A stretch of 46,323 nucleotides of DNA from contig JAIOZI010000041.1 of the NCBI GenBank assembly GCA_021740785.1, positions 1 to 46,323 on the forward strand, given 5' to 3'. A model generated the notes under the pieces. That model searched no databases. It was not told the DNA's origin and saw only the letters and a program-made list of their open reading frames with translations. This document shows, in pieces, positions 27,065 through 34,391 of the stretch (positions within the stretch are counted from its first letter, which is position 1; each line of letters starts with the position of its first letter). A program made the position numbers and the translations under genes. This DNA is from Melioribacteraceae bacterium (GTDB taxonomy: Bacteria > Bacteroidota > Ignavibacteria > Ignavibacteriales > Melioribacteraceae).

Positions 27065-27110
27065 CCAATTTTAACTCCCGAAGCTTTATTAAATCAATTT
27101 TTCATCTAAT

Positions 27111-27178
27111 AAGATTTAGCGTAGGGAGTCACCCAATCACCCAATCAGCCAATCACCCAATCATTCAATCACGCAATC
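27111..27178 (-). repeat. Octamer minisatellite with conserved module
   Basis: Six near-identical octamers (consensus ACCCAATC on the plus strand, 27131-27178) abut a 21-base module (27111-27131) whose reverse complement, TGACTCCCTACGCTAAATCT, matches the tail of the 11731 repeat at all but three positions. The repeat lies just upstream of the GT4 gene that starts at 27064, whose first bases contain one further ATTGGGTG unit. Copy-number change here could alter spacing of the GT4 promoter. Confidence 0.65.
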
Positions 27179-27233
27179 CTATCAATAGAGTAACAGATTG
27201 TATGATTGAAGAAAAGCTTTATTCTACATCAAA

Positions 27234-28265
27234 CTATTTATAATATTTTTTTACGAACCCGGTAAATTCATCCTGCTTAAGAATTACTCTTCGAATATAG
27301 GCAATAATAAATCCCAAACCGTAACCAAAAATTTGAGTGGGAACAATAACCGGAATGAATAAGAAAGTTCTGATGTCTTTATATTTAATTGTGCCGTGAA
27401 GTCCCATCATTATTAGTATTATTATTCCGGCAATTATGAGCCATATAAATATTGAAGGGAAAAAGAAAGTAAGCAGAATAATGAATAAAGAAATTAGAGT
27501 TCCAATCGAAGGCAGAAAATGAACAGGCTCCAGCATTCCGCTATCGATTTTATACAGATTAATTCTTGCAACTCCCCAATTGAAAACTTGGCGGAAAAAT
27601 TTTTTAATAGATGTTCTTCTTTTATGATAAACAACCGCATCGCTTACCTTAATAACGGGTTCGCCTGTGGATAAAATTCTATGGCTAAATTCAATATCCT
27701 GACCGTGGCGCAGCTTACCCATTCCGCCAATTTTTTGCACTACATCGGCACGGACACCCATATTAAAACTTCTCGGATAATATTTTGAAATTTTCTTGTT
27801 GGAATGACCTCTTATTCCGCCGGTTGTGATGAAGGAAGTCATTGAATAGTCGATTGCTTTTTGAACCGGACTAAAATCAGGCAAAACCTTATCCGGACCG
27901 CCGAATCCTGCAGCTATTAAATCTTTAGTTGCTTTGTAAAAAGCGGTTAGCCAATTTTCATCAGCAATACAGTCGCTGTCGATAAAAACAAAGTAATTGC
28001 CATTTGCTTCATTCATCCCGTAATTTCTTGCCGTGCCGGGACCTTTATGATCCTGCTTCAAGAAAGTTAAATTGAGCGAAGTATCATTTTGAAAGCTTGT
28101 GATTAACTCTTCTGTATTGTCTGTTGAACCGTCGTCTACAATCAACACTTCAAATTCATCCTTCGGGAAGGTTTGATTAATTAAAGAATCGAGAAGTTCT
28201 TTTAATTCCCCCGAACGGTTAAATGTTGGAACTATTACTGAAAAATGAAGACGCTTTTGAGGCAT
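27234..28265 (-). CDS. Family 2 glycosyltransferase with C-terminal membrane helices
   Basis: A 343-residue GT2 enzyme. The GT-A core has FSVIVPTFNRSGELKELLDS at the N-terminus, VDDGSTDNTEEL for nucleotide binding and FVFIDSDCIADENWL as the DxD metal site. Residues ~245-315 hold two or three membrane helices and a short basic tail, so it is anchored at the inner membrane like GT2 enzymes that build on lipid carriers. It starts a short distance (19 bases) after the DPM1-like gene on the same strand. Confidence 0.85.
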   Translation of the reverse strand: MPQKRLHFSVIVPTFNRSGELKELLDSLINQTFPKDEFEVLIVDDGSTDNTEELITSFQNDTSLNLTFLKQDHKGPGTARNYGMNEANGNYFVFIDSDCIADENWLTAFYKATKDLIAAGFGGPDKVLPDFSPVQKAIDYSMTSFITTGGIRGHSNKKISKYYPRSFNMGVRADVVQKIGGMGKLRHGQDIEFSHRILSTGEPVIKVSDAVVYHKRRTSIKKFFRQVFNWGVARINLYKIDSGMLEPVHFLPSIGTLISLFIILLTFFFPSIFIWLIIAGIIILIMMGLHGTIKYKDIRTFLFIPVIVPTQIFGYGLGFIIAYIRRVILKQDEFTGFVKKYYK

Positions 28266-28284
28266 TTAATTTCTCGCTGTGATA

Positions 28285-29355
28285 TTACTTCTTTTCCTTA
28301 ACAGAATATTCGGAATCATCTTTGGAATTGTGGACCATGAATTCTCCTAACAATCCAATTGAAAAAGATTGAATACCGACAATAATAAGTAAAATACCGA
28401 GGAATAAAAGCGGGCGCCGGCTCAATGAAATATCGCGGTAGATCCATTCGTAAGTTAGATATAAATTAATCAGAAAACCGACCATAAAAGCCAGAGCTCC
28501 GAAAAATCCGAATAAATGCATCGGGCGTTTGATATATCTGGTCGTGAATACAACCGTGATAAGATCAACAAAACCTTTAAAGAATCTTGATATTCCAAAC
28601 TTAGTTTTCCCGTACCGCCTTGGGTGATGCTTTACAGGAACCTCTGTTACCGAATAGCCCTGCCAATCAGCGAGAACCGGGATGTACCTGTGAAGTTCGC
28701 CATAAACATGAATGTTGTCTAATACTTCTTTACGGTAGGCTTTCAATCCGCAATTAAAATCATGAATTTTGATACCAGAGAAAACCCTAGTTGTGTAATT
28801 GAAAAATCTTGAAGAATATTTTTTTATAAACGGATCATATCTTTTTTTCTTCCAGCCGGAAACTAAATCATAGCCTTCCTGTAATTTTGAAAGCAGGGTC
28901 ACAATTTCGGAAGGATCATCTTGAAGATCGGCATCCATTGTAATAATCGCATCGCCTTTAACATTATTAAATCCGATTTGGAGAGCAGCCGATTTACCGT
29001 GATTTTTTCTGAAACTTAAGAATCGAATGTTCTTATCTATATTACATAACTCTTTTATTATTTTCAAAGAATTATCCGTGCTGCCGTCATCAACAAATAA
29101 AATTTCATATTGAATGTTAATTTCGTTAAGAGACTTTTTGATTTCATTATAGAGAGGTTTTAAAGATTCTTCCTCGTTGAAAAGTGGAACAAGAATAGAG
29201 ACCTTTTTGAAGCCACTAAACGCCAAACTCTTTTGACGGTTATCCTGTTTATTTTGATATTGCTTTTTCTTATTCCTGTAATAATATCTCTTTCTTTGAG
29301 GTTTTGGATTTTTTTCTTGATTTCTTTGTTTATTTTGATTTTCAGAATCGCTCAT
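28285..29355 (-). CDS. Polyprenyl-phosphate sugar transferase (DPM1/GtrB-like GT2)
   Basis: A 356-residue GT2 enzyme of the GtrB/dolichyl-phosphate mannosyltransferase group, which moves a sugar from UDP or GDP to a polyprenyl phosphate. Motifs are VSILVPLFNEEESLKPLYNE, LFVDDGSTDNS, ITMDADLQDDP and a conserved KTKFGISRFFKGF segment; two C-terminal helices span about 280-335. Before the catalytic domain is a 48-residue basic Asn/Gln/Lys-rich tail (for example KRYYYRNKKKQYQNKQ) that may bind membrane or nucleic acid. Its lipid-linked sugar could feed the YfhO-type protein. Confidence 0.85.
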   Translation of the reverse strand: MSDSENQNKQRNQEKNPKPQRKRYYYRNKKKQYQNKQDNRQKSLAFSGFKKVSILVPLFNEEESLKPLYNEIKKSLNEINIQYEILFVDDGSTDNSLKIIKELCNIDKNIRFLSFRKNHGKSAALQIGFNNVKGDAIITMDADLQDDPSEIVTLLSKLQEGYDLVSGWKKKRYDPFIKKYSSRFFNYTTRVFSGIKIHDFNCGLKAYRKEVLDNIHVYGELHRYIPVLADWQGYSVTEVPVKHHPRRYGKTKFGISRFFKGFVDLITVVFTTRYIKRPMHLFGFFGALAFMVGFLINLYLTYEWIYRDISLSRRPLLFLGILLIIVGIQSFSIGLLGEFMVHNSKDDSEYSVKEKK

Positions 29356-29428
29356 ATTATAATTTTCTTCGTATCGTTTTGTAATTGTAATTAAATAAGA
29401 TTATTAAAATAACATTAATATTTATTTT

Positions 29429-29458
29429 TTGACATAATAAAATATATTGATCTAAAAT
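29429..29458 (+). promoter_or_regulatory. Possible sigma-70-like promoter
   Basis: TTGACA (29429-29434) and TAAAAT (29453-29458) are separated by 18 bases and lie just before the small membrane protein gene starting at 29472. The predicted start would leave a leader of only several bases. If the organism follows the Bacteroidota -33/-7 consensus this match is fortuitous. Confidence 0.35.
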
Positions 29459-29471
29459 CAACGGGTAACTT

Positions 29472-29783
29472 ATGGGTAGAATAATTTACTGGACGCTAAT
29501 ACGACTTGCAATCTTGATACCGGCATTATGGATTTCTGCAGATTGGATGGATTATAAATTTTGGTGGTCGATTGCAATAATTGTTTTCTATCTATTTATT
29601 GTTCACCCATCATATATCCAGTATAAAAAGTTTATTGATACAAATAAAGAAGTAATTTCCGATACAATTTGCGGGCAGTGCAAACACTTTGATGAATCGG
29701 CAGTTCTCTGCATGCTTTATGATAAACATCCGACTGTTGATGATATACCTTGCGGCGGTGTTGATTGGGAGCCGGACAACTAA
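29472..29783 (+). CDS. Small membrane protein with C-terminal Cys motif
   Basis: A 103-residue protein, family not recognised. Two membrane helices (about residues 5-22 and 30-47) are followed by a soluble tail with four cysteines: C-x2-C in TICGQCKHF, then AVLCML and IPCGG. The CxxCxxF...C...C spacing resembles small iron-sulfur or zinc-ribbon proteins ('CGQCKHF...' type high-potential-like motifs). It could anchor a metal or redox centre at the membrane. It is convergent with the BtuF-like gene, the two stops being one base apart. Confidence 0.6.
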   Translation: MGRIIYWTLIRLAILIPALWISADWMDYKFWWSIAIIVFYLFIVHPSYIQYKKFIDTNKEVISDTICGQCKHFDESAVLCMLYDKHPTVDDIPCGGVDWEPDN

Positions 29784-29784
29784 T

Positions 29785-30684
29785 TCACATTTTGGATTTT
29801 ATATTGTCTGCCAGGGTTTTTAACGCTTCAGCAAATCTTGGACCGGGGCGCAGTAATAGGTTTGGATTAATTATAAACACCATTTCATTTTTGATAGCTT
29901 TAAGATTTTTCCATTCAGGATAATTGTCCTTGATATCATTTTGTGTGAAAACATCATCAGCAGGAAAAATTATCATATCAGGATCACGTTTTAAAACTTC
30001 CTCCCTGTTAAAGATCGGATAATTCATTTTGGAATCTTCGGCAATATTCTTGATGTGTAATAATTTCAGGAATTCATTGAGGAACGTATTATTGCCGGCA
30101 AGCATTACAGGTTTAAGTGCGACGAGTATCATTGCCGTTTTACCTTTGAATATTGATGTGTCGGTCACTACGCTGCTTATGGAATTGTCCCACCCGGATA
30201 AAATTGAATCCGTCATCTCCTCTTTGTTAAAGATTTTCCCAAAGTCGGAAAACGTTTTTTTTATTCCATTATAATCTCTCGGATTCGAAACAAAGACTTT
30301 TATATCTAGCTGAATCATTTTTTCATAAGATTCTTTATTGTTCCCTTCGACTGTAATGAAGACGAGATCCGGGTTTAGGGAAAGGATTTTTTCATAATTA
30401 ACGGAAAGCATATCTCCGACATTTGTGATTCGTTTTGCCGCCTCAGGGAAATCGCAATAAGTTGTATTGCCTATCAATCGATTTCCTTCATTGATATAAA
30501 AAATCATCTCAGTCAAGTTTGGTGCAAGGGTAATAACTTTCTTGGGAAGAGAAGAAAAAACCAACTCCTTTCCAAGATCATCTGTCACAGAATAGTTAAT
30601 TTCTTTTGATTGAGGTTGTTCATTATCCGAGCAACCAATAAAAAGAACGAAAATCAAGAACCAATTACAAAGCACTTTAATCAA
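29785..30684 (-). CDS. BtuF/FhuD-like ABC transporter substrate-binding lipoprotein
   Basis: A type III (helical backbone) periplasmic binding protein of the BtuF/TroA group, which binds vitamin B12, haem or iron-siderophores. Motifs include KKVITLAPNLTEMIFYI, RLIGNTTYCDFP, NVGDMLSVNYEKILSLNPDL and LLLRPGPRFAEALKTLA. I start it at the TTG at 30684, which yields a lipoprotein signal with lipobox LFIGC and 299 residues; an ATG at 30789 would add an improbable 35-residue extension overlapping the tRNA gene and its promoter. No permease or ATPase is adjacent, so it would work with a transporter encoded elsewhere. Confidence 0.8.
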   Translation of the reverse strand: MIKVLCNWFLIFVLFIGCSDNEQPQSKEINYSVTDDLGKELVFSSLPKKVITLAPNLTEMIFYINEGNRLIGNTTYCDFPEAAKRITNVGDMLSVNYEKILSLNPDLVFITVEGNNKESYEKMIQLDIKVFVSNPRDYNGIKKTFSDFGKIFNKEEMTDSILSGWDNSISSVVTDTSIFKGKTAMILVALKPVMLAGNNTFLNEFLKLLHIKNIAEDSKMNYPIFNREEVLKRDPDMIIFPADDVFTQNDIKDNYPEWKNLKAIKNEMVFIINPNLLLRPGPRFAEALKTLADNIKSKM

Positions 30685-30750
30685 AATAGGAATCCATAGA
30701 ATGATAAAACATAAAAGATAAGTCCAAAGCCGATGAAAAGCCAAAAAAAT

Positions 30751-30781
30751 TTTGTTGAACCGCAAAAATTCTCTATTTTTG
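30751..30781 (+). promoter_or_regulatory. Candidate Bacteroidota-type promoter of tRNA-Lys
   Basis: TTTG (30751-30754) and TATTTTTG (30774-30781), which fits TAnnTTTG, are 19 bases apart, the spacing of the Bacteroidota -33/-7 promoter. They sit directly before the tRNA. A start six or seven bases after the -7 box would fall at the mature 5' end of the tRNA, leaving almost no leader, so this remains tentative. Confidence 0.35.
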
Positions 30782-30785
30782 CAGT

Positions 30786-30858
30786 GCATCCTTAGCTCAG
30801 CTGGCAGAGCATCTGACTCTTAATCAGCAGGTCGGGGGTTCGAATCCCCCAGGATGCA
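30786..30858 (+). tRNA. tRNA-Lys (anticodon CTT)
   Basis: A full cloverleaf of 73 bases. The acceptor stem GCATCCT pairs with AGGATGC, the D arm is GCTC/GAGC, the anticodon loop CTCTTAA gives anticodon CTT (reads AAG), and the T arm is GGGGG-TTCGAAT-CCCCC. The 27-43 pair of the anticodon stem is a T-C mismatch. The discriminator is A and CCA is not encoded. A strong terminator follows at 30861. The 3' end of the gene borders a small island of mobile-type genes. Confidence 0.97.
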
Positions 30859-30860
30859 CA

Positions 30861-30895
30861 AAAAACCCCGATTACAAGCCATTTTCGGGGTTTTT
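30861..30895 (+). terminator. Intrinsic terminator after tRNA-Lys
   Basis: An 11-bp stem AAAAACCCCGA / TCGGGGTTTTT with a 13-base loop ends in a T-run. The A-run on the other side makes it usable in both directions, so it could also end leftward transcripts from the HEPN/nucleotidyltransferase operon. Confidence 0.9.
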
Positions 30896-30925
30896 AATTT
30901 TAAAGAATCATTTAATAATTAAGCA

Positions 30926-30956
30926 ATTTACCCCATTTAACCCCTATTTTACCCCC
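30926..30956 (+). repeat. Three tandem ATTTWACCCC repeats
   Basis: ATTTACCCC, ATTTAACCCC and ATTTTACCCCC stand in tandem 68 bases past the tRNA 3' end. Spaced short direct repeats next to a tRNA are reminiscent of integrase arm-type sites, but no integrase is present. Confidence 0.4.
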
Positions 30957-31025
30957 TTGCTATTGCAAAAACTATTGCAAAATTATTTGCAGCATCAATA
31001 AACAAAGAATCTTAAAGATTCATTG

Positions 31026-31166
31026 TCATCCGCTAGTAAGATTTGCCGATCTCCGAATCCTTATCGAAATCTTCCTCAAAGCAATTTTTATAGGAATAGC
31101 CCTTGCTTTGAAGATATCTACGGCTGTTTGTTCAATCAGTATGTCTTCTGAATAATCGTTTGGCAT
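31026..31166 (-). pseudogene. Frameshifted N-terminal remnant of type I restriction HsdR
   Basis: The reverse strand starts MPNDYSEDILIEQTAVDIF, which matches the N-terminus of HsdR subunits (SEDxLIEQxAxxLF). The frame then goes out of register, but the -1/+2 frame continues the family sequence: LQSKGYSYKNCFEEDFDKDS, EIGKSY, then a stop at 31033-31035 (compare LGYxxxNCFEEEFGKDGTLGR). The first frame stops at 31026. Only about 45 residues of the ~1000-residue nuclease/translocase survive, with no HsdM or HsdS nearby. It lies just downstream of the HEPN gene, so a longer restriction locus probably once stood here. Confidence 0.7.
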
Positions 31167-31178
31167 AAAAGTAATCAG

Positions 31179-31583
31179 CTATAAAATTGTTAATACCCAG
31201 TCCCTGAATCTATCGATGTGCTTCTTTAATTTGTCAATGTCTTTCCGGACATAAATATCACCGCTGTAAGAAACAGAATTTTTATGCGCTATTATTTTAT
31301 TTAATTGTAGTATCGCTTTCTTACGTTCCTCGGAGTAGGCAACTTTATCTTCAATTAGATTTACCAATTGTTGGTGATCTTCACCTTTGCTTTTTACCCC
31401 TCCATATTTAATGGTAACGGCGTCACCATATGCAATTGCTGCATGAACTATTAAAACGCCGGCTGCATTCCAATATTCAAACTCAGCGGCAACTTTTGCT
31501 CCATTATAAAAGTTATCTGCGACTACTTTGTAATCCTTTGCTCTGTGCCGTTCAACTGTTACTGTTTTTGCTCCCCTAGGCAT
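31179..31583 (-). CDS. HEPN-like domain protein (toxin candidate)
   Basis: A 134-residue, mostly helical protein resembling HEPN-fold proteins that pair with minimal nucleotidyltransferases. Characteristic pieces are YWNAAGVLIVHAAIAYGDAV (about 39-58) and KSKGEDHQQLVNLIED (about 64-79). The catalytic RX4-6H of HEPN RNases is not clear; the nearest candidate is NKIIAH, with Asn where Arg is expected, so RNase activity is doubtful. It overlaps the upstream nucleotidyltransferase gene by 8 bases. Toxin or immunity roles are inferred from partners only. Confidence 0.65.
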   Translation of the reverse strand: MPRGAKTVTVERHRAKDYKVVADNFYNGAKVAAEFEYWNAAGVLIVHAAIAYGDAVTIKYGGVKSKGEDHQQLVNLIEDKVAYSEERKKAILQLNKIIAHKNSVSYSGDIYVRKDIDKLKKHIDRFRDWVLTIL

Positions 31584-32193
31584 TAATTATCCTCTTAACC
31601 GGGTCACCAACAATTAATTCTCCTTCTTTAATTATTTGTTTAACCGGGGATTGTCCTTTCCTCGCTTTGGCTATAAAATCTTTTTTACTTATATAAAGTG
31701 GAGATAGACTGACTCCGTACTTCTGATATACCTTTGTTGAAAGATTGTTAATAATCTCTTCTAACTTCTTGAGGTTTTTTGAAGTATCATAGATTAAACA
31801 TAGATCCAAATCGCTCTCTTCGGTTTCTTCTTTACGTACAACACTCCCAAATATTATCGAACTAACCACTTTGCCTTTTAAGACGGATTTAATTTCTTTC
31901 TTAAGTGATTGTTCAAAGTCATCTTCGCTTTGCAGCAACGGAAGTATTGAATTCTGAATTAAATAGTTTTTTCGATTCAAAGAAAAAAGGTGCTCTCTTC
32001 CGCCGCGAATTCTGTTTACTAAACCGAGGTCTTCTAAGTGCGTTAAAGTATTGATACTATTTTTAGGAGCCATCCCGGAAATTCTTGCAACCTCTCTTCC
32101 GGAGATCCCGGATGAATAATTTTTCAGTGCTCTCAAAACTATAATGCTTGTTCTGCGAGAGAACACTTGATCTAAAACTTTGTTTATTATCAT
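31576..32193 (-). CDS. Winged-HTH fused to a minimal nucleotidyltransferase (MNT-type antitoxin)
   Basis: A 205-residue two-domain protein. Residues ~1-85 form a winged helix-turn-helix (GISGREVARISGMAPKNS, then HLEDLGLVNRIRGGREHLF), and residues ~95-200 a nucleotidyltransferase with IIFGSVVRKEETEESDLDLC, the GSx10DxD signature of the Pol-beta superfamily. In known MNT-HEPN pairs the nucleotidyltransferase AMPylates and silences the HEPN toxin. Here the added DNA-binding domain would also allow autoregulation. A 36-base palindrome at 32205-32240 starts 12 bases before its ATG, a natural operator. Confidence 0.75.
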   Translation of the reverse strand: MIINKVLDQVFSRRTSIIVLRALKNYSSGISGREVARISGMAPKNSINTLTHLEDLGLVNRIRGGREHLFSLNRKNYLIQNSILPLLQSEDDFEQSLKKEIKSVLKGKVVSSIIFGSVVRKEETEESDLDLCLIYDTSKNLKKLEEIINNLSTKVYQKYGVSLSPLYISKKDFIAKARKGQSPVKQIIKEGELIVGDPVKRIINA

Positions 32194-32204
32194 TGCTTAG
32201 CTCC

Positions 32205-32240
32205 GTTACCTTTAGGGTACATATGTTTCCCTTTGGTAAC
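32205..32240. promoter_or_regulatory. Palindromic operator of the HTH-MNT/HEPN operon
   Basis: GTTACCTTTAGGG and CCCTTTGGTAAC form an imperfect inverted repeat around CATATG; the outer GTTACC/GGTAAC arms are perfect. It covers roughly -12 to -47 relative to the start codon of the HTH-nucleotidyltransferase gene and is probably bound by that protein's own HTH domain. Confidence 0.6.
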
Positions 32241-32520
32241 AAAGATAAATAGATTAACTTTTACAAACAACCGGTCAAAGAGTATTTCTCTCGGAGTGTT
32301 CCTCAAAAGCCTGTATTATAAGGTACACAACCGAATCGATATAATCCTGACATATGCATTTGTTGGTCCGGGTACTTCCTTGTCTATTGCTGGAAGTGAC
32401 CCATTCGCTCTCATTGCGAGATACCGGGGGATCGAAATTAATTACTATTTGGCTGGATGGACAGGGTATCATGAAGATAAGCTGCATGTTCCCAAAACGA
32501 ACTATAGATTAAAAACACAT
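32241..32520. other. Gene-free stretch beside the toxin-antitoxin pair
   Basis: Open frames exist here on both strands, but none has a convincing start or recognisable family. The composition is slightly richer in G and C than neighbouring spacers. It could hold remains of island DNA between the HTH-nucleotidyltransferase gene and the ABC operon. Confidence 0.3.
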
Positions 32521-33291
32521 TTAATTGCTTTTTACTAAAGCGGCTATGTCATTGTCAAGATATGGAGTAGAAAAATTGACAAAGTTTTTACGCTCTTCGG
32601 TTACATTAAAGTTGGACAAAGCAAAATCAATCTTCCCGGATTTTAAAGCGGGGACTAAACCTTCGAAATTCATATCAACAAATTCAATTTTCTTATTCAG
32701 CAGTTCGCCAATCCGCATACCCAATTCAATATCAAAACCGGTAATTGAATTGTTATATATAAATGTCAGGGGTTCGGCTTTCGCACATGTCCCGATTTTT
32801 AGTGTTCCGTTCTCACTGCTTGATTCAATATCCGGTAATCCCGGGACTACCGTAAATCCCGGCTCGATCCACTTTTCCTTCATTATTTTCAATGTGCCGT
32901 TATCCGTTAATTCATTCAATGCATGATTAACTTCCGACAGTAATTCTATCTTGTCTTTATTAAACGCAATTGCAATATCAACTTTTGAAACAGGTTGATC
33001 CAAAATTATTAATTCAGAATCCTTTTTAACTATACTGCGTAGAACACTTTTATTATGAACAAAGGCTTCTGCCTTGCCAACCTTAACGCTGTATGCTGCA
33101 TCTGCTGCAGCTATCATATCCATAAAAACTGCATCGGGAAATGCTTCCCTTGCCGCATTATCACCGGATGAACCTGTTAATACACAAATCCTTTTGTCAC
33201 TTAATTGTTTTATATCCGTAATCTTCTCTTCTTTTTGAGAGCATGAAAATAAAATTGATACGGCTAATAATAGGGTTAAATTTTTACTCAT
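32521..33291 (-). CDS. Circularly permuted family-3 solute-binding lipoprotein
   Basis: A 256-residue lipoprotein (lipobox LFSC, Cys17). Residues ~25-140 are lobe 2 plus the C-terminal helices of a canonical amino-acid binding protein ([19 protein letters not shown], ending [12 protein letters not shown]). Residues ~163-256 are the canonical N-terminal lobe 1 ([49 protein letters not shown]). The lobe order is thus reversed. The carboxylate-binding Arg in TEER is kept; the lobe-2 Asp is Asn in AFVHN. It is the last gene of the operon and overlaps the ATPase gene by 8 bases. Only homologues with this order could complete one binding site per chain. Confidence 0.8.
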   Translation of the reverse strand: MSKNLTLLLAVSILFSCSQKEEKITDIKQLSDKRICVLTGSSGDNAAREAFPDAVFMDMIAAADAAYSVKVGKAEAFVHNKSVLRSIVKKDSELIILDQPVSKVDIAIAFNKDKIELLSEVNHALNELTDNGTLKIMKEKWIEPGFTVVPGLPDIESSSENGTLKIGTCAKAEPLTFIYNNSITGFDIELGMRIGELLNKKIEFVDMNFEGLVPALKSGKIDFALSNFNVTEERKNFVNFSTPYLDNDIAALVKSN

Positions 33292-34387
33292 TATTTCCTT
33301 TCTCTCTTTTGATAAACATGCTTAATTTATTTTTATCCTTTACCCGGTTAAACTCAATACTGCTTGTCATATTTTTAACAATCATTAAACCAATTTCATC
33401 CTCGTTTATTTCATCAAGGATATTCACTTCTTTACCGTGGTTTTCGAAAATCACTTCCAATGTATCGCGCTTTTCCGAATATGATAAGGTTAGACTAACA
33501 TCATTTAGAAGTGAAAGTGAATCATACATCACCAATATTTCTTCCACAACAAGCAAAACATTATTGATTAATTTCTTGGGCAGAATATGCTTTTCGCAAA
33601 ACTGTTCAATCTCTGCATTCATCGCATATAAATCATACTGCGGATTTTCGATGAGATAGTGAAGGCTTCTAACTCTGTTTATAAAAGCCCTGGTTTTTTC
33701 TTTCTGTGGATTATCAAATATCTGCTGAGGCGAACCGTCTTCATAAATTAAGCCTTCATCCATGTATAAAACTCTGTTTGATACATCGCGGGCAAAATCC
33801 ATTTCATGTGTTACAATCGCCATTGTCATTCCTTCCTTTGCTAAGCGGCGAATTACTGCCAATACTTCACTTACCATCGTAGGATCAAGTGCTGATGTCG
33901 GTTCATCAAAAAGTATGATTTCAGGATCCATAGAGAGGCAGCGCGCAATCGCAACCCGCTGTTTTTGTCCGCCGGATAATTCATCTGCAAAACTTTCAGC
34001 CTTTTCAGAAAGCCCGACTAGTTTAAGAAGCCGCATTGCTTTTTCTTCAGCTTCTTCTTTTTTTCTGCCGAGCAGTTTTATCTGTCCTATTGTTAAATTT
34101 TCCATTACAGTGAGATGATGAAAGAGATTAAATGACTGGAAGACCATTCCCATTTTCTGACGAAGTTTCGGTACATCAGCGTCTTTATTTAATATGTCGA
34201 TCCCGTCAATTAATATATTTCCTCCGGTCGGTGTTTCCAAAAGATTGAGGCAGCGCAAAAAAGTACTTTTACCGGTTCCGGAGGGACCAATAATTGAAAT
34301 GACTTCACCTTTTTCGATATCAACATTTATCTCTTCTAGAACGGTTAAGCTTCCGAATTTTTTTGATAATTTTTCCACATGTATCAT
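33284..34387 (-). CDS. ABC transporter ATPase with C-terminal GHKL/RsbW-like domain
   Basis: Residues 1-243 are a GlnQ/HisP-type polar amino-acid transport ATPase with Walker [10 protein letters not shown] (34-42), Q loop FQSFNLFHH, signature [14 protein letters not shown], Walker [14 protein letters not shown] and H loop VTHEMDFA. Residues ~250-367 are an extra domain: [16 protein letters not shown] resembles the N box of RsbW/SpoIIAB anti-sigma kinases (VEExxxN), followed by [28 protein letters not shown] and a [10 protein letters not shown] end. The Asn of the N box seems replaced, so nucleotide binding is uncertain. It lies four bases after the SBP-permease gene. The domain may sense or gate uptake. 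Confidence 0.85.
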   Translation of the reverse strand: MIHVEKLSKKFGSLTVLEEINVDIEKGEVISIIGPSGTGKSTFLRCLNLLETPTGGNILIDGIDILNKDADVPKLRQKMGMVFQSFNLFHHLTVMENLTIGQIKLLGRKKEEAEEKAMRLLKLVGLSEKAESFADELSGGQKQRVAIARCLSMDPEIILFDEPTSALDPTMVSEVLAVIRRLAKEGMTMAIVTHEMDFARDVSNRVLYMDEGLIYEDGSPQQIFDNPQKEKTRAFINRVRSLHYLIENPQYDLYAMNAEIEQFCEKHILPKKLINNVLLVVEEILVMYDSLSLLNDVSLTLSYSEKRDTLEVIFENHGKEVNILDEINEDEIGLMIVKNMTSSIEFNRVKDKNKLSMFIKREKGNNE

Positions 34388-34391
34388 ATTA

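Noticed and set aside
27131-27178. CRISPR-like array of short repeats.
   Set aside because: Units are contiguous octamers with no spacers; this is a minisatellite.
30685-30789. N-terminal extension of the BtuF-like protein up to an ATG at 30789.
   Set aside because: It would overlap the tRNA gene and its promoter and place 35 extra residues before a perfectly good lipoprotein signal.
32233-32538. Open frames of 101 codons (plus) and 70 codons (minus, 32275-32487).
   Set aside because: No family resemblance, poor ribosome-binding sites, and the plus frame runs antisense into the lipoprotein gene end and across the operator.
33762-34118. Long antisense open frames within the ABC operon.
   Set aside because: They mirror the codon pattern of the real genes, and the opposite-strand products carry Walker and binding-protein motifs.
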